Assembly (NCBI GenBank): GCA_040754075.1
Contig: JBFMDH010000031.1
Coordinates: forward strand, 28,408-92,407
Direction of reading: 5' to 3'
Length of the DNA stretch: 64,000 nucleotides
Origin: Acidobacteriota bacterium
Lineage (GTDB): Bacteria; Acidobacteriota; Blastocatellia; UBA7656
Shown: one piece after another, positions 1 to 7,764 of the stretch
How the letters are laid out: every line of letters starts with the position of its first letter
Numbering within the stretch: position 1 is the stretch's first letter
Notes under the pieces: model-generated
Databases searched by the model: none
Seen by the model: only the letters and a program-made list of their open reading frames with translations
What the model was told of the DNA's origin: nothing
Position numbers and translations under genes: made by a program

Positions 1-2
1 AA

Positions 3-287
3 AAATTTTATATGCACCGCACCAGTCACTGGCTAGGCATGGATGTTCACGACGTTGGAGCTTACAAAGTCGCCGATGAATGGCGCACCCTGGAGCCGGG
101 AATGGTGCTCACAATTGAGCCGGGACTTTACATCGCCGCAGATTTAGAGGAGGTTGATGAGCGTTATCGCGGCATCGGCATTCGCATCGAAGACGATGTG
201 CTGGTTACAACGGAAGGCGCAGAGGTCTTATCATCGCGGGTGCCGAAAACCATTGAAGACATTGAAGCCTTAATGAACAGGGATTGA
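3..287 (+). CDS. Xaa-Pro aminopeptidase (M24B), C-terminal part, cut by window start
   Basis: This is the C-terminal end of a pita-bread metallopeptidase that removes the residue before a proline at peptide N-termini. The frame is open to the left edge, so the true start lies outside the window; the first ATG at 12 is internal. Visible family marks are the [16 protein letters not shown] segment, which carries a metal-ligand histidine, the EPG segment in [10 protein letters not shown] (metal-ligand glutamate), and [13 protein letters not shown] with the last metal-ligand glutamate. The protein ends about 25 residues after that motif, as usual for PepP-like enzymes. A gap of about 200 bases with purine and pyrimidine tracts follows. 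The family call is firm; the exact substrate preference cannot be read from the fragment. Confidence 0.9.
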   Translation, partial: KFYMHRTSHWLGMDVHDVGAYKVADEWRTLEPGMVLTIEPGLYIAADLEEVDERYRGIGIRIEDDVLVTTEGAEVLSSRVPKTIEDIEALMNRD

Positions 288-296
288 AAAAATTTT

Positions 297-447
297 CACT
301 ACAGAGACTTTAATGAAGAAATGAAGAAAGGGAGAGAGGGAGACGAAATTTTTCACCGCTTCTTTTGATCAATTGATCGGAGAGTTCGTTTTGGTTGTGT
401 AAAGAAATTGAGTACCCTTCTTCTCCTCGTCTCCCCTTCTTCTGTGC
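297..447. repeat. Polypurine/polypyrimidine inverted arms
   Basis: A purine-rich arm (about 311-345, GAAGAAA and GGGAGAGA units) is followed by a pyrimidine-rich arm (about 416-446, CTTCTTCTCC units) that is its rough inverse complement. The same arrangement recurs at 14806-15014 and 15566-15718. No gene is visible between the arms; the second arm ends 45 bases before the next start codon. Confidence 0.55.
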
Positions 448-491
448 TAAGGTATTTTTCTGTTACTTCATTGACTCAACACCGAGGAAAA

Positions 492-893
492 ATGACTAAA
501 ATTGAACAGGCATTGGCAAACTGGCACGAATGCGTGAAGACGCGAAATATGAATGCGCTGGGCGAATTGCTCGCCGACGAGGCGCGTTTTCATTCGCCGT
601 TTTTGTGGAAACCGAAAGAAGGTAAAACACTCACGGCAAGTTATCTCACCGCTGCTTCGATGGTGCTCGAAGATTTTCACTATCACCGCGAGATGACCGA
701 CGGCACGAGTTGGACCTTGGAATTCAGCGCGCGGGTTGGCGAATTTTCTTTAAAAGGCGTAGACCTCATTCGCTTCAATGAAGACGGAAAAATTGTCGAG
801 TTTGAAGTGATGATTCGCCCGTTTAAAGGACTCACGGCACTTGCCGAAGCCATGCAAAAACAACTTGCCGCGCAAGACACAAGTGAAGCGTAA
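492..893 (+). CDS. NTF2-like (SnoaL-type) protein
   Basis: A 133-residue protein of the NTF2-like alpha+beta barrel type. It begins with a helix (IEQALANWHECVKTRNMNAL), continues with LLADEARFHSPFLWKP and ends in strands including LIRFNEDGKIVEFEVMIRP, the usual order for small SnoaL-like folds. These folds serve as isomerases, dehydratases or simple binding domains, so the sequence does not give a reaction. The start at 492 is chosen because GAGGA lies 3-8 bases upstream; the longer frame from 408 would translate the pyrimidine-rich repeat. It ends 13 bases before the nth start and probably shares a transcript with it. Confidence 0.75.
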   Translation: MTKIEQALANWHECVKTRNMNALGELLADEARFHSPFLWKPKEGKTLTASYLTAASMVLEDFHYHREMTDGTSWTLEFSARVGEFSLKGVDLIRFNEDGKIVEFEVMIRPFKGLTALAEAMQKQLAAQDTSEA

Positions 894-906
894 ACAGGAG
901 AGCCGA

Positions 907-1554
907 GTGAAGAGCGCCGAAGAAAAACAACGCACCCGAAAAATTATCAGTTTACTCAGAAAAGCCTACCCCGATGTCAAATGCAGTTTGAATCACGCCA
1001 ATGCGCTTGAACTGTTGATTGCGACGATTCTTGCGGCGCAATGTACAGACGAGCGGGTGAATATGGTTACCGCCGAGCTGTTTCGCAAATACCGCAAGGC
1101 GGAAGATTATTTGCAGGTGCCGCTTGCCGAACTCGAACAGGATATTCGCTCGACCGGATTTTATCGCAACAAAGCGAAATCCATTCAGGGCGCTTGTAAA
1201 TTGCTGGTCGAAGAATTCGGCGGGCAGGTGCCGCAGGATTTCAAGGAGTTGTTGCGACTCCCCGGCGTAGCGCGCAAGACCGCAAACGTGGTGATGGGCA
1301 ATGCGTTCGGGGTGGCGTCAGGTGTGGTGGTTGACACGCACGTTTCGCGCCTTACGCAGTTATTGGGACTCACGCAAAACAGCGCGCCGGAAAAGATAGA
1401 ACAGGATTTGCTTGAACTGGTGCCGAAAAATGACTGGATAGATTTTTCGCACCTGTTGATTTATCACGGTCGCGCTGTGTGCATCGCCCGCCGCCCGCAA
1501 TGCGATAAATGCGTTCTGGAAAAACTCTGCCCGTCGTCGTTGCTAAAACAATAA
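907..1554 (+). CDS. nth: Endonuclease III (DNA glycosylase/AP lyase)
   Basis: Base-excision repair enzyme that removes oxidised pyrimidines and cleaves the abasic site. Read from GTG at 907 it has 215 residues, the usual family length. The helix-hairpin-helix is LPGVARKTANVV, whose lysine is the catalytic residue, followed by VDTHV with the catalytic aspartate. The C-terminus has the four-cysteine iron-sulphur loop C-x6-C-x2-C-x5-C (CIARRPQCDKCVLEKLC). GTG 907 is preferred because AGGAG sits at 896-900, six bases upstream; an ATG at 841 in the same frame lies inside the preceding gene and has no ribosome site. The gene runs head-on into the truncated DUF1016 gene, which stops being recognisable within a few bases of the nth stop. 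Confidence 0.95.
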   Translation: MKSAEEKQRTRKIISLLRKAYPDVKCSLNHANALELLIATILAAQCTDERVNMVTAELFRKYRKAEDYLQVPLAELEQDIRSTGFYRNKAKSIQGACKLLVEEFGGQVPQDFKELLRLPGVARKTANVVMGNAFGVASGVVVDTHVSRLTQLLGLTQNSAPEKIEQDLLELVPKNDWIDFSHLLIYHGRAVCIARRPQCDKCVLEKLCPSSLLKQ

Positions 1555-1556
1555 TC

Positions 1557-2176
1557 GCCGACTCCAAATCTTTTTCATCGAAAGTTTCTTTGAGTCCGAG
1601 AAAGTCCAGAAAATAGGGGTCGCGAAAAACCATGCTGGGGGTTAAACGGTCATCTTCGCGCAACGTCTGCAACTCTTTTTCGATTAGTTTTGCAGGCTTT
1701 TTGGAAAGCGCCGCGCGCTCATAAAGCATCCCGCCGATTTTCTGTCTGAGGGTACGAACACTCCAACGTTCAATGCGACACATCTCCGCATAAAATTGGC
1801 GTTGCAACGTATCTTTGAGCGAAATGATCGTAACGAAATGGCTCCAATTCAATTGTCGTGACAGTGTAACGACAATTTCATAGTCGGAAAATATTTCAGC
1901 GAATTGAATCATGCGACGCAGGTTTTTCTCAGTAAAACCATTACCAAATTCTTCTACCAATTGTCGTGACATTGTCGCGACAATCTCTTCGCCGTAACGA
2001 GCACGTTTGCCTTTGAGAATATCCTGACGGATGCGGTGCGCGATGCTCCAATACGACATCACCAGCGTTGAATTGACCGATTGAGCGACCAACTGTTTTG
2101 CATCGGTAATCATCTCGCGCAAATCACGCAACAAGGGCGCAGACGACCGGCTGAGGTTTGCAGGTTGCTTTCTCAT
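1557..2176 (-). pseudogene. DUF1016 (YhcG-like) nuclease, lacking its C-terminal domain
   Basis: The protein starts at ATG 2176, with AAGGAG eight bases upstream, and shows the DUF1016 N-terminal domain: a helix starting LLRDLREMITDAKQLV, then SYWSIAHRIRQDIL, SRQLVEEFGNGFTEKNLRRM and a middle part with LSWSH-like QLNWSHFV. It continues through DPYFLDFLGLKETF and KDLESAI, exactly where the PDDEXK nuclease domain of full-length members begins. After that the frame runs on antisense through nth until 1370 with no family resemblance. Full-length relatives are about 340 residues; here only about 206 are recognisable, and the nuclease active site is missing. It is probably a remnant left by a deletion, although a truncated product could still be made. 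Confidence 0.75.
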
Positions 2177-2200
2177 TTCCGTTACTCCTTCACGCAAGAA

Positions 2201-2245
2201 TTGCCGAAAGCTTGCGTTGCAAAGGTTTTGATTTGCCGAAAGCTT
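2201..2245. promoter_or_regulatory. Direct repeat TTGCCGAAAGCTT, possible operator
   Basis: The 13-base sequence TTGCCGAAAGCTT occurs at 2201-2213 and again at 2233-2245, 32 bases apart (about three helical turns), each ending in the palindrome AAGCTT. It lies between the divergent starts of the DUF1016 remnant and prmA. A binding role is inferred from position and spacing only. Confidence 0.35.
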
Positions 2246-2381
2246 AACCCACCACGCTGAACCTGTGAAGTGAAGGGTTAAATTTTGTAAGCCGGGATTG
2301 ATGACGAATTGCAATCTCACCGGAACTTTGCCAGCCGCAATTTGAAAAGCCTCGCGCTCACAAGTAGTATTGCCGCAGGTT

Positions 2382-3269
2382 ATGAATGACAAATTCTCGA
2401 ATAAAATCTGGCATCTGGTGAGCCTCACCGTTGCGCCGGATGCGGAAGAACTCGCCGGTTCAATACTATTTGATATGGGGGCAACCGGAACCATCACTCT
2501 TGAAGAATCACCGGAGCGTACAAAACTCGGCGCTTACTTTGACGAGCAACGCGATTCTGACAATTTAGCCAGGCTCATCGAAGCCGAATTTGCGCGCGCC
2601 GGAATTTTAAATTCGCTTTTCGCTATTACCCTCGAAGCGATTCCCGAACAGGACTGGATGCAGAAATGGAAAGAAGGCTTTGAGCCAATCCATATCGGCA
2701 ATCGTTTGCTGGTTGCGCCGTCGTGGAAAGTGCCCGAAAAGCGTGAGGCTCGCGCGGTTATTCAAATCGACCCGGGCATGGCATTCGGTACAGGCACCCA
2801 CGAAACCACACGGCTTTGTCTTGAAGCCATCGAAAAATACTGGCAGGGCGGCACCATGATTGACGTTGGCACCGGCACAGGGATTCTTGCCATCGGCGCG
2901 GCGCTGCTTGTGCCGACGTCGCGCATCACCGCGATTGATATTGACCCGCTTGCCGTCGAAGTCGCCGGGGAAAACATTGCCATCAACAAGGTTGAAAAAA
3001 ATATTGATGCGCGAGTCGGTGAACCCGCCGAATTTGCCGGGCAGACCTTTGATGTGGTGGTCGCCAATCTGACCGCCGAAGTCATCATTGCCTTGATGGG
3101 CGACCTTGCCGCGTGTTTGCAAGATGCGGGGGTGATGATTCTTTCAGGTATTCTCACCACTTTGCGCGAAGATGTTCAGCGAAGCGCCGCGCAATTCAAT
3201 TTAAAAATTATCGAATGTCAGGAAGCCGGCGAGTGGTCAATGCTGGTGGCGCGAAGAGGTGACATCTGA
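2382..3269 (+). CDS. prmA: Ribosomal protein L11 methyltransferase
   Basis: SAM-dependent enzyme that methylates lysines and the N-terminus of ribosomal protein L11. An N-terminal substrate-binding region (to about residue 85) is followed by DWMQKWKEGFEPIHIG and the family signature DPGMAFGTGTHETT (about residues 130-143). The SAM-binding glycine loop is DVGTGTGILAIGA, and VVANLTAEVI is the NLxA-like motif IV. At 295 residues it is normal length. ATG 2382 is favoured over TTG 2370, although no strong ribosome site is visible for either. Its stop overlaps the rsmE start by one base (TGATG), so the two are translationally coupled; both act on the ribosome. Confidence 0.93.
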   Translation: MNDKFSNKIWHLVSLTVAPDAEELAGSILFDMGATGTITLEESPERTKLGAYFDEQRDSDNLARLIEAEFARAGILNSLFAITLEAIPEQDWMQKWKEGFEPIHIGNRLLVAPSWKVPEKREARAVIQIDPGMAFGTGTHETTRLCLEAIEKYWQGGTMIDVGTGTGILAIGAALLVPTSRITAIDIDPLAVEVAGENIAINKVEKNIDARVGEPAEFAGQTFDVVVANLTAEVIIALMGDLAACLQDAGVMILSGILTTLREDVQRSAAQFNLKIIECQEAGEWSMLVARRGDI

Positions 3270-4021
3270 TGCAACGTCGCAGATTTTACGCTTCGCCCGA
3301 TGCGATTAACGACCGTCGCATCACCCTTTCCGGTGACGAATCGCATCACCTGCTGCGCGTTTTGCGATTGCAGGCGGGCGATGAAGTTTTTGTTTTCGAC
3401 GGGTGCGGTCAGGAATATCGCTGCCAGTTCGTGGAAGCCAAATCCAAATTGGCAGTCGTTGAAATTGGTGAAGCGTTAACCGATGTAGTTGAATCGCCGC
3501 TTGCTATCACTTTGGCGCAGGCGCTGGTGAAAGGTGAGAAGTTTGATTTGATTGTGCAGAAAGCCACCGAACTCGGGGTATCGCGCATTGTGCCGCTGGC
3601 GACCGCGCGCGCCGATATGAAATTAAATGCCGAACAGGCGAACAAACGGCAAGACCGCTGGCATCGCATTGCCCTTGAAGCGTTGAAACAATCGGGGCGG
3701 CGAACCCTGGTTGCAATCGAAAAGCCAAGCGCGATTGACAAATTTATTGCAACTCATGACAGCGAATCACAGGGCGAAATCATTTTTTTTAATGAACGTG
3801 GCGGCGCGTTACTTGACCAGACAATGAGCGAATTAATCAATAAAGACGCGGTGACGGTGATGATTGGACCCGAAGGCGGTTGGGGCGATGACGAGATTGA
3901 TTGCTTCAACCAATGTGGAGCCAAAGCGGTCACCCTCGGACGACGGATACTCAGAAGCGAAACCGCCGCACTCGTCGCTGTGACCTTGTTGCAACACCGG
4001 CTTGGCGACCTGTCACGATAG
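3269..4021 (+). CDS. rsmE: 16S rRNA m3U1498 methyltransferase
   Basis: SPOUT-fold methyltransferase that modifies U1498 of 16S rRNA. The 250-residue protein has the N-terminal PUA-like region (RITLSGDESHHLLRVLRLQAGDEV) and the C-terminal knotted SAM site with the family motifs MIGPEGGWGDDEID and LGRRILRSETAALVA. KGEKFDLIVQKATELGVSRIVP in the middle is also typical. It is coupled to prmA by a one-base overlap and followed after 12 bases by a small zinc-ribbon gene, so the three probably form one operon. Confidence 0.95.
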   Translation: MQRRRFYASPDAINDRRITLSGDESHHLLRVLRLQAGDEVFVFDGCGQEYRCQFVEAKSKLAVVEIGEALTDVVESPLAITLAQALVKGEKFDLIVQKATELGVSRIVPLATARADMKLNAEQANKRQDRWHRIALEALKQSGRRTLVAIEKPSAIDKFIATHDSESQGEIIFFNERGGALLDQTMSELINKDAVTVMIGPEGGWGDDEIDCFNQCGAKAVTLGRRILRSETAALVAVTLLQHRLGDLSR

Positions 4022-4033
4022 AAAGGAGCAATT

Positions 4034-4441
4034 ATGTGGAGTGAAGAACAACAACGAGAATTCAAAGAACGCATCGCGAAATTTTCTGACGAAGAACTGT
4101 TGCAAATCGTTTGCGAAGATTATGACGATTATCACGAAACCGCTTTGCAGATTGCCGAAGCCGAACTCAACCGGCGCGGTATCTATCTCGAAGATGAGGA
4201 GTCGGCGGCAACGGCTGATGAGCAGACCGCTCGCGCAGCCAGGCTGAATGGGTCTCAGGCAAAGCCGCCGGCTTGCGCAGCGTGCGGCAGCGCAATGCGC
4301 CCTGCCTATTTATTTGCGGGCAAAGAAGTGACGGTTTTGTTCACAGACAATAACGAAGAGCGTTTCGTTGATGTGCTGGCTTGTGCGCGTTGCGGACAAA
4401 TTAAACTGAGTGTAGATTACGCGACCGATGTTGAAGGTTGA
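4034..4441 (+). CDS. Small protein with a C-terminal CxxC...CxxC ribbon
   Basis: A 135-residue cytoplasmic protein of unknown function. The N-terminal half is acidic and helical (FSDEELLQIVCEDYDDYHETALQIAEAELNRRG). The C-terminal half has two cysteine pairs, CAACG and CARCG, about 45 residues apart, which would form a zinc ribbon. AGGAG at 4024-4028 supports ATG 4034. It follows rsmE by 12 bases and may be co-transcribed with prmA-rsmE. I do not recognise a named family. Confidence 0.75.
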   Translation: MWSEEQQREFKERIAKFSDEELLQIVCEDYDDYHETALQIAEAELNRRGIYLEDEESAATADEQTARAARLNGSQAKPPACAACGSAMRPAYLFAGKEVTVLFTDNNEERFVDVLACARCGQIKLSVDYATDVEG

Positions 4442-4540
4442 AAATAATCAGTAACCCGACCGCAAGGAGCGCGCGGATTCAAATGCTCTGCCTCACGTTC
4501 GGACTACTGACAAAGATTTCGCAGTTTACCGGAGAAAGAA

Positions 4541-5155
4541 ATGCCCGATAACCAATTGCGCCAACCTAAAATTGGCGAACTCGCGCCCGATTTCACTTTG
4601 CCGGCAGTTGATGGCGATAGTGTCCATCTTGCAAATTATGCGAAGCCCGTAAGTCTGGTGTTTTTGCGCCATCTTGCTTGAGTGCTTTGAGCCGAGCATC
4701 TGGTGCAGTTGCATCAGCCCGATATACAACGAGAGTTGACGGAATTAAACGCGCAAATACTGGTAATTTCGTTTGCGCCTGTGAAAATTCTGAGCGATTG
4801 GCTGCCATATTTTCGCAAACATTTTCTGGAGCGGTTTTTTAAAGCCCAGCGCATTGAACGCCCTGCGGAATTTTTTCCGCAAATGCGTTTCTTGTCAGAT
4901 GTGGAGCTTGCGGCTTATCACGCCTACGGGCTTGGCAGATTTTCCATCTGGCAAGCCTACGGGCCAAACATTATTCGCCGGTACATGAAATTTATTTTTC
5001 AAGGCAAGTTGGGGCGTTTGCCCGATGGCGATACTTTGCAAAAAGGCGGCGATTTTGTGGTCAACCGCGAGGGACGTTTAACGCTTTCGCAGGTTGGCAA
5101 TGACCAGAGCGAAAGACCGCCAATCGGCGATATTCTCGCGGCGCTCAAAAAATAA
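4541..5155 (+). CDS. Peroxiredoxin-like selenoprotein with a UxxU motif (SelL type)
   Basis: An AhpC/TSA-type thioredoxin-fold protein of 204 residues, if the two in-frame TGA codons at 4679-4681 and 4688-4690 are read as selenocysteine. GGAG six bases before ATG 4541 supports the start. The N-terminus is typical of the family (KIGELAPDFTLPAVDGDSVHL). It then reads VFLRHLA-U-V-L-U-AEHLVQL, where relatives have FLRH-x-x-C-x-x-C-x-E. The two TGA codons are residues 47 and 50, precisely the redox CxxC positions, and the frame stays open and family-like to the stop (VISFAPVKILSDWL, FVVNREGRLTL). SelL of aquatic animals and bacteria is known to carry such a UxxU, forming a diselenide. A hairpin at 4700-4717 fits a bacterial SECIS. 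The alternative is a gene with two independent nonsense mutations, which is much less likely at exactly these codons. The selenocysteine machinery is not in this window. Confidence 0.85.
4700..4717 (+). promoter_or_regulatory. bSECIS-like hairpin for the UxxU selenoprotein
   Basis: Seven base pairs (CUGGUGC with GCAUCAG, one G-U pair) close a four-base loop AGUU at 4707-4710. The loop begins 16 bases after the second TGA and 25 after the first, and has G at its second position. Known bacterial SECIS elements sit roughly 16-37 bases past the TGA with a G in the first two loop bases, so one element could serve both codons. Whether SelB binds it has not been shown. Confidence 0.65.
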
Positions 5156-5303
5156 AAAGCTGATGGGACAGGCGAAATCAGCCAGGGGAGACTGTCAAAT
5201 TCGGTTACGCAAAAAATGGGTTATGGTGTGGGGGCATCCGATGATGAAAGCTGTTGAGTTGCTGCATCCCTGCGCCCCTTAGCTAATGAACAGGAGCGGT
5301 TCA

Positions 5304-6728
5304 ATGAGTGAAAAATACGATCTGGCGATTATCGGCGCAGGTTCCGGCGGATTGACGGCGGCACAGGTTGGGGCGCAGGTTGGGGCACGGGTTGCCCTGA
5401 TTGAAAAGCATCGCATCGGCGGCGATTGCACCTGGACGGGATGTGTGCCGAGTAAAGCCCTGCTCAAAGCCGCAAAGGTTGCGCAACAAACACGCCTGGC
5501 TTCGCGCTTTGGTCTGACGGCGGCGCTGGAGCCGGTCAATCTCAAAGCGGTGATGGCTTATGTTCGCAGTTCGATTGCCGCAATTTATCAGCACGAAGAA
5601 CCCCGGACGTTGGGCGCTCAGGGCATCGATGTGGTGATGGGGCAAGCGCGGTTTGCAGACCCGCAGACGCTCGCCATTACGATGGCTGAAGGCGAAAAGC
5701 GAATCGTTGCAAAAAACATTCTCATCTGTGCAGGAGCGCGACCGCGATTGCCGCAAATCAGAGGCTTTTCCGAAGTGCCTTACCTGACCTATGAGACCAT
5801 CTTCGAGATGGAAACCCTGCCGGAAAAATTTGTAGTGATGGGCGGTGGACCCGTCGGCATCGAAATGGCGCAAGCCTTTTTAAGACTGGGTTCCGATGTC
5901 ACCCTTCTGCATTCCCGCCCGCGTTTGCTTCCTAAAGATGAACCGGAAGCCGCGGCGGTCTTAACCCGTTGTTTGCAAGCGGAGGGCGCCAAACTTTTTC
6001 TCGATGCCAGAGTCTTTTCTGTCGCGCAAACTTCCTGTGGGATGACGCTACGCGCCAATGTCGGCGAATTCTGTTGCGACGCTTTACTGGTTGCCACCGG
6101 TCGCGCCCCCAATATTGATACGATGGCGTTGGAGAAAGCCGGTGTGCAGTTTAGCGAAAAGGGCATTCCGGTTGATGAAAATTTACAAACCAATGTCAAG
6201 CATATTTATGCGGCGGGTGATTGTCTGGGCGGTCCGCAATTTACCCATTATGCCGCCTATCAGGCTTTTATTGCGGCGCGCAATGCGCTCTTTCCCGGTT
6301 CGTTAAAAGGGCTGGCGCAATCGGTTCCCTGGACAACCTTCACCGATCCCGAAATCGCTCACGCCGGATTGACGGAAGCTGAAGCGCGAGTCAAGTATGG
6401 CGACAACCTCGAGGCGCGGGTCGTCGAGATGGGGCGCGTTGACCGCGCCGTAACCGAAAGCGATACCTCAGGGTTTATCAAAGTCATTCATAAAAAAGAT
6501 GGCACCGTGGTGGGCGCAACCGTTGTTGCCGAACGCGCCGGTGAAGTGATTCACGAATGGGCAATCGCCATCGCGCAAAACTGGAAGATCAGCGAACTCT
6601 CATCGATGATTCATGTTTATCCGACCTATTCAATTGCCAATCAGCAACTGGCTTCGGAATATTCGCTTGAACGATTTTTGCGCGGCTCGGCAGGGAAAAT
6701 TTTGAAACGACTCAGTGGCTTGCGATAG
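5304..6728 (+). CDS. Mercuric-reductase-like FAD/NAD(P) disulphide oxidoreductase
   Basis: A 474-residue class I pyridine nucleotide-disulphide oxidoreductase. The N-terminal FAD site is LAIIGAGSGGLTAA; the redox-active pair is GGDCTWTGCVPSKALL (C-x4-C). The NAD(P) site is FVVMGGGPVGIEMAQAF, the second FAD motif is IYAAGDCLGG, and the dimer-interface motif near the end is HVYPTYS. It lacks an N-terminal heavy-metal domain and the C-terminal vicinal cysteines of true mercuric reductase, so mercury reduction is not supported; a dithiol or diselenide partner protein is more plausible. AGGAG at 5292-5296 supports ATG 5304 over 5286. It lies 148 bases after the UxxU selenoprotein in the same direction, which makes a reductase-peroxidase link possible but unproven. 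Confidence 0.85.
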   Translation: MSEKYDLAIIGAGSGGLTAAQVGAQVGARVALIEKHRIGGDCTWTGCVPSKALLKAAKVAQQTRLASRFGLTAALEPVNLKAVMAYVRSSIAAIYQHEEPRTLGAQGIDVVMGQARFADPQTLAITMAEGEKRIVAKNILICAGARPRLPQIRGFSEVPYLTYETIFEMETLPEKFVVMGGGPVGIEMAQAFLRLGSDVTLLHSRPRLLPKDEPEAAAVLTRCLQAEGAKLFLDARVFSVAQTSCGMTLRANVGEFCCDALLVATGRAPNIDTMALEKAGVQFSEKGIPVDENLQTNVKHIYAAGDCLGGPQFTHYAAYQAFIAARNALFPGSLKGLAQSVPWTTFTDPEIAHAGLTEAEARVKYGDNLEARVVEMGRVDRAVTESDTSGFIKVIHKKDGTVVGATVVAERAGEVIHEWAIAIAQNWKISELSSMIHVYPTYSIANQQLASEYSLERFLRGSAGKILKRLSGLR

Positions 6729-6771
6729 GGAAGAGAAGCGTTGATACGGTGATTGGCGTTGGCTGCCGGTC

Positions 6772-6857
6772 TTAACTTCATGCCATTGAACCGTTGTGGT
6801 CGCGATGACAAACGGATGAACTCACTTGCCTGCGTGAATTTCGTGTATGTTCAATGG
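6772..6857. repeat. Dispersed CTTAACTTCATGCCATTG sequence and inverted repeat
   Basis: CTTAACTTCATGCCATTG at 6772-6789 recurs with one or two changes at about 21464 and, inverted, at about 21322, where it bounds a larger palindromic element. Here CCATTGAAC (6783-6791) is repeated inverted at 6849-6857, which could form a long-loop hairpin between two convergent genes. Confidence 0.45.
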
Positions 6858-6862
6858 GTTGT

Positions 6863-7486
6863 TCAGACAATTCTTTTTAAAGCGGAAACCTGATCGAATT
6901 CTTCTTCAGGAAAATGTGCTCTGAGTGATTCAATCGTTCCATACCCCCAGGACACCGCTCCAAAAGCTACGTTTTCCTTACGCGCTGCCTCCAGGTCGGT
7001 AACTTGGTCGCCGATATAGATGGATTCGTGACAGGAAATGCCGGTCTTTCTGAGTACCTTCTGGATTCTCGCGGGTTTGCCAAAAATCGACATTCCACAC
7101 TCAAATTGGTCAATTAACTTTTTATTTGCAGGACCCAGAATCCGGCTTACATTGTCATATGAGTTTGATGAAACGATTGCCAGTGTCACGCCGTTATTCG
7201 CCAGATGCGGCAACACCTCGTCAATCTGTTCAAACAGCGGGATGCTTGCCGCATTTTGCCGCATCAAAGAGATAAAGTGCTTTGCCACAAGCGGAAGTTT
7301 CCAGGCAGGCATTCCTACATATTCCATCATCTGCCTGGCAGTGTAATGCCTGAAAGTCGGCACCAAATCCGGAGCGATTCCCTTGAAATCATGCTGTTCG
7401 GCGAGTTGATTGAATACGCGAACAAAAAAGGGAAATGAGTTGGCTAAAGTTCCGTCGAAGTCGAAAATTGCCAGCCGATATTTCAT
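6863..7486 (-). CDS. HAD-superfamily phosphatase (phosphoglycolate phosphatase-like)
   Basis: A 207-residue HAD hydrolase. Motif I with the nucleophile aspartate is IFDFDGTLANS at the N-terminus; motif II is TLAIVSSNS; motif III/IV is YIGDQVTDLEAARKENV. The helical cap between residues 15 and 80 puts it in the C1 subclass with phosphoglycolate phosphatases and similar small-molecule phosphatases. The substrate is not readable from sequence. It converges with the flavoprotein gene and precedes a 59-residue protein gene in the same direction by 23 bases. Confidence 0.85.
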   Translation of the reverse strand: MKYRLAIFDFDGTLANSFPFFVRVFNQLAEQHDFKGIAPDLVPTFRHYTARQMMEYVGMPAWKLPLVAKHFISLMRQNAASIPLFEQIDEVLPHLANNGVTLAIVSSNSYDNVSRILGPANKKLIDQFECGMSIFGKPARIQKVLRKTGISCHESIYIGDQVTDLEAARKENVAFGAVSWGYGTIESLRAHFPEEEFDQVSALKRIV

Positions 7487-7509
7487 ATGAGAGAATTGCC
7501 GAACGCAAA

Positions 7510-7689
7510 TCAGCCCAACAACCCGCCGATTTTATCGGCGACTCCGCCCATCCCGAATTTCCCCAGATACTCGGTGATTTGTTCGGGGTTGGATTTTATA
7601 TATTCCAAAATCGTATCGACGGCTTGATTGGCTTTCTCTTCATCAAGCCCGACTTTTGCGGTCAATAAAGCCACCAGTTGTTCTTTCAT
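7510..7689 (-). CDS. Small helical protein with a glycine-rich tail
   Basis: A 59-residue protein: two amphipathic helices (KEQLVALLTAKVGLDEEKANQAVDTIL split around VGLDEEKA) and the end EYLGKFGMGGVADKIGGLLG. It resembles short DUF2267- or DUF2780-like helical proteins, but I cannot assign it. ATG 7689 is chosen because GGAGA lies six bases upstream; ATG 7695 would touch the ribosome site. A terminator of the upstream LysM gene lies just before its ribosome site, so it probably has its own promoter or depends on readthrough. Confidence 0.65.
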   Translation of the reverse strand: MKEQLVALLTAKVGLDEEKANQAVDTILEYIKSNPEQITEYLGKFGMGGVADKIGGLLG

Positions 7690-7702
7690 TGTCATTCTCC
7701 TG

Positions 7703-7742
7703 AAAAAAAGTAGAGCAAGCATTTTGCGGCTTGCTCTACTTT
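7703..7742 (-). terminator. Rho-independent terminator after the BON-LysM gene
   Basis: On the minus strand a 14-base-pair stem (AAAGTAGAGCAAGC and its complement, 7707-7720 with 7729-7742) with an eight-base loop is followed by seven T. It lies 22 bases past the stop of the BON-LysM gene and just upstream of the ribosome site of the 59-residue gene. Confidence 0.85.
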
Positions 7743-7764
7743 CGGTTTAACCATTTGAGCTTGA

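Noticed and set aside
1370..2497. A 375-residue minus-strand protein covering nth antisense and the prmA start
   Set aside because: Only the part from 2176 to about 1557 resembles a family; the ends are antisense to well-supported genes.
4703..5155. A 150-residue protein starting at GTG 4703
   Set aside because: It is the tail of the peroxiredoxin-like frame; a good ribosome site and the family N-terminus exist at 4541, and the supposed start falls in the SECIS-like stem.
5304..6728. True mercuric reductase (merA) in a mercury operon
   Set aside because: No heavy-metal-binding N-terminal domain, no C-terminal vicinal cysteines, and no merR, merT or merP nearby.
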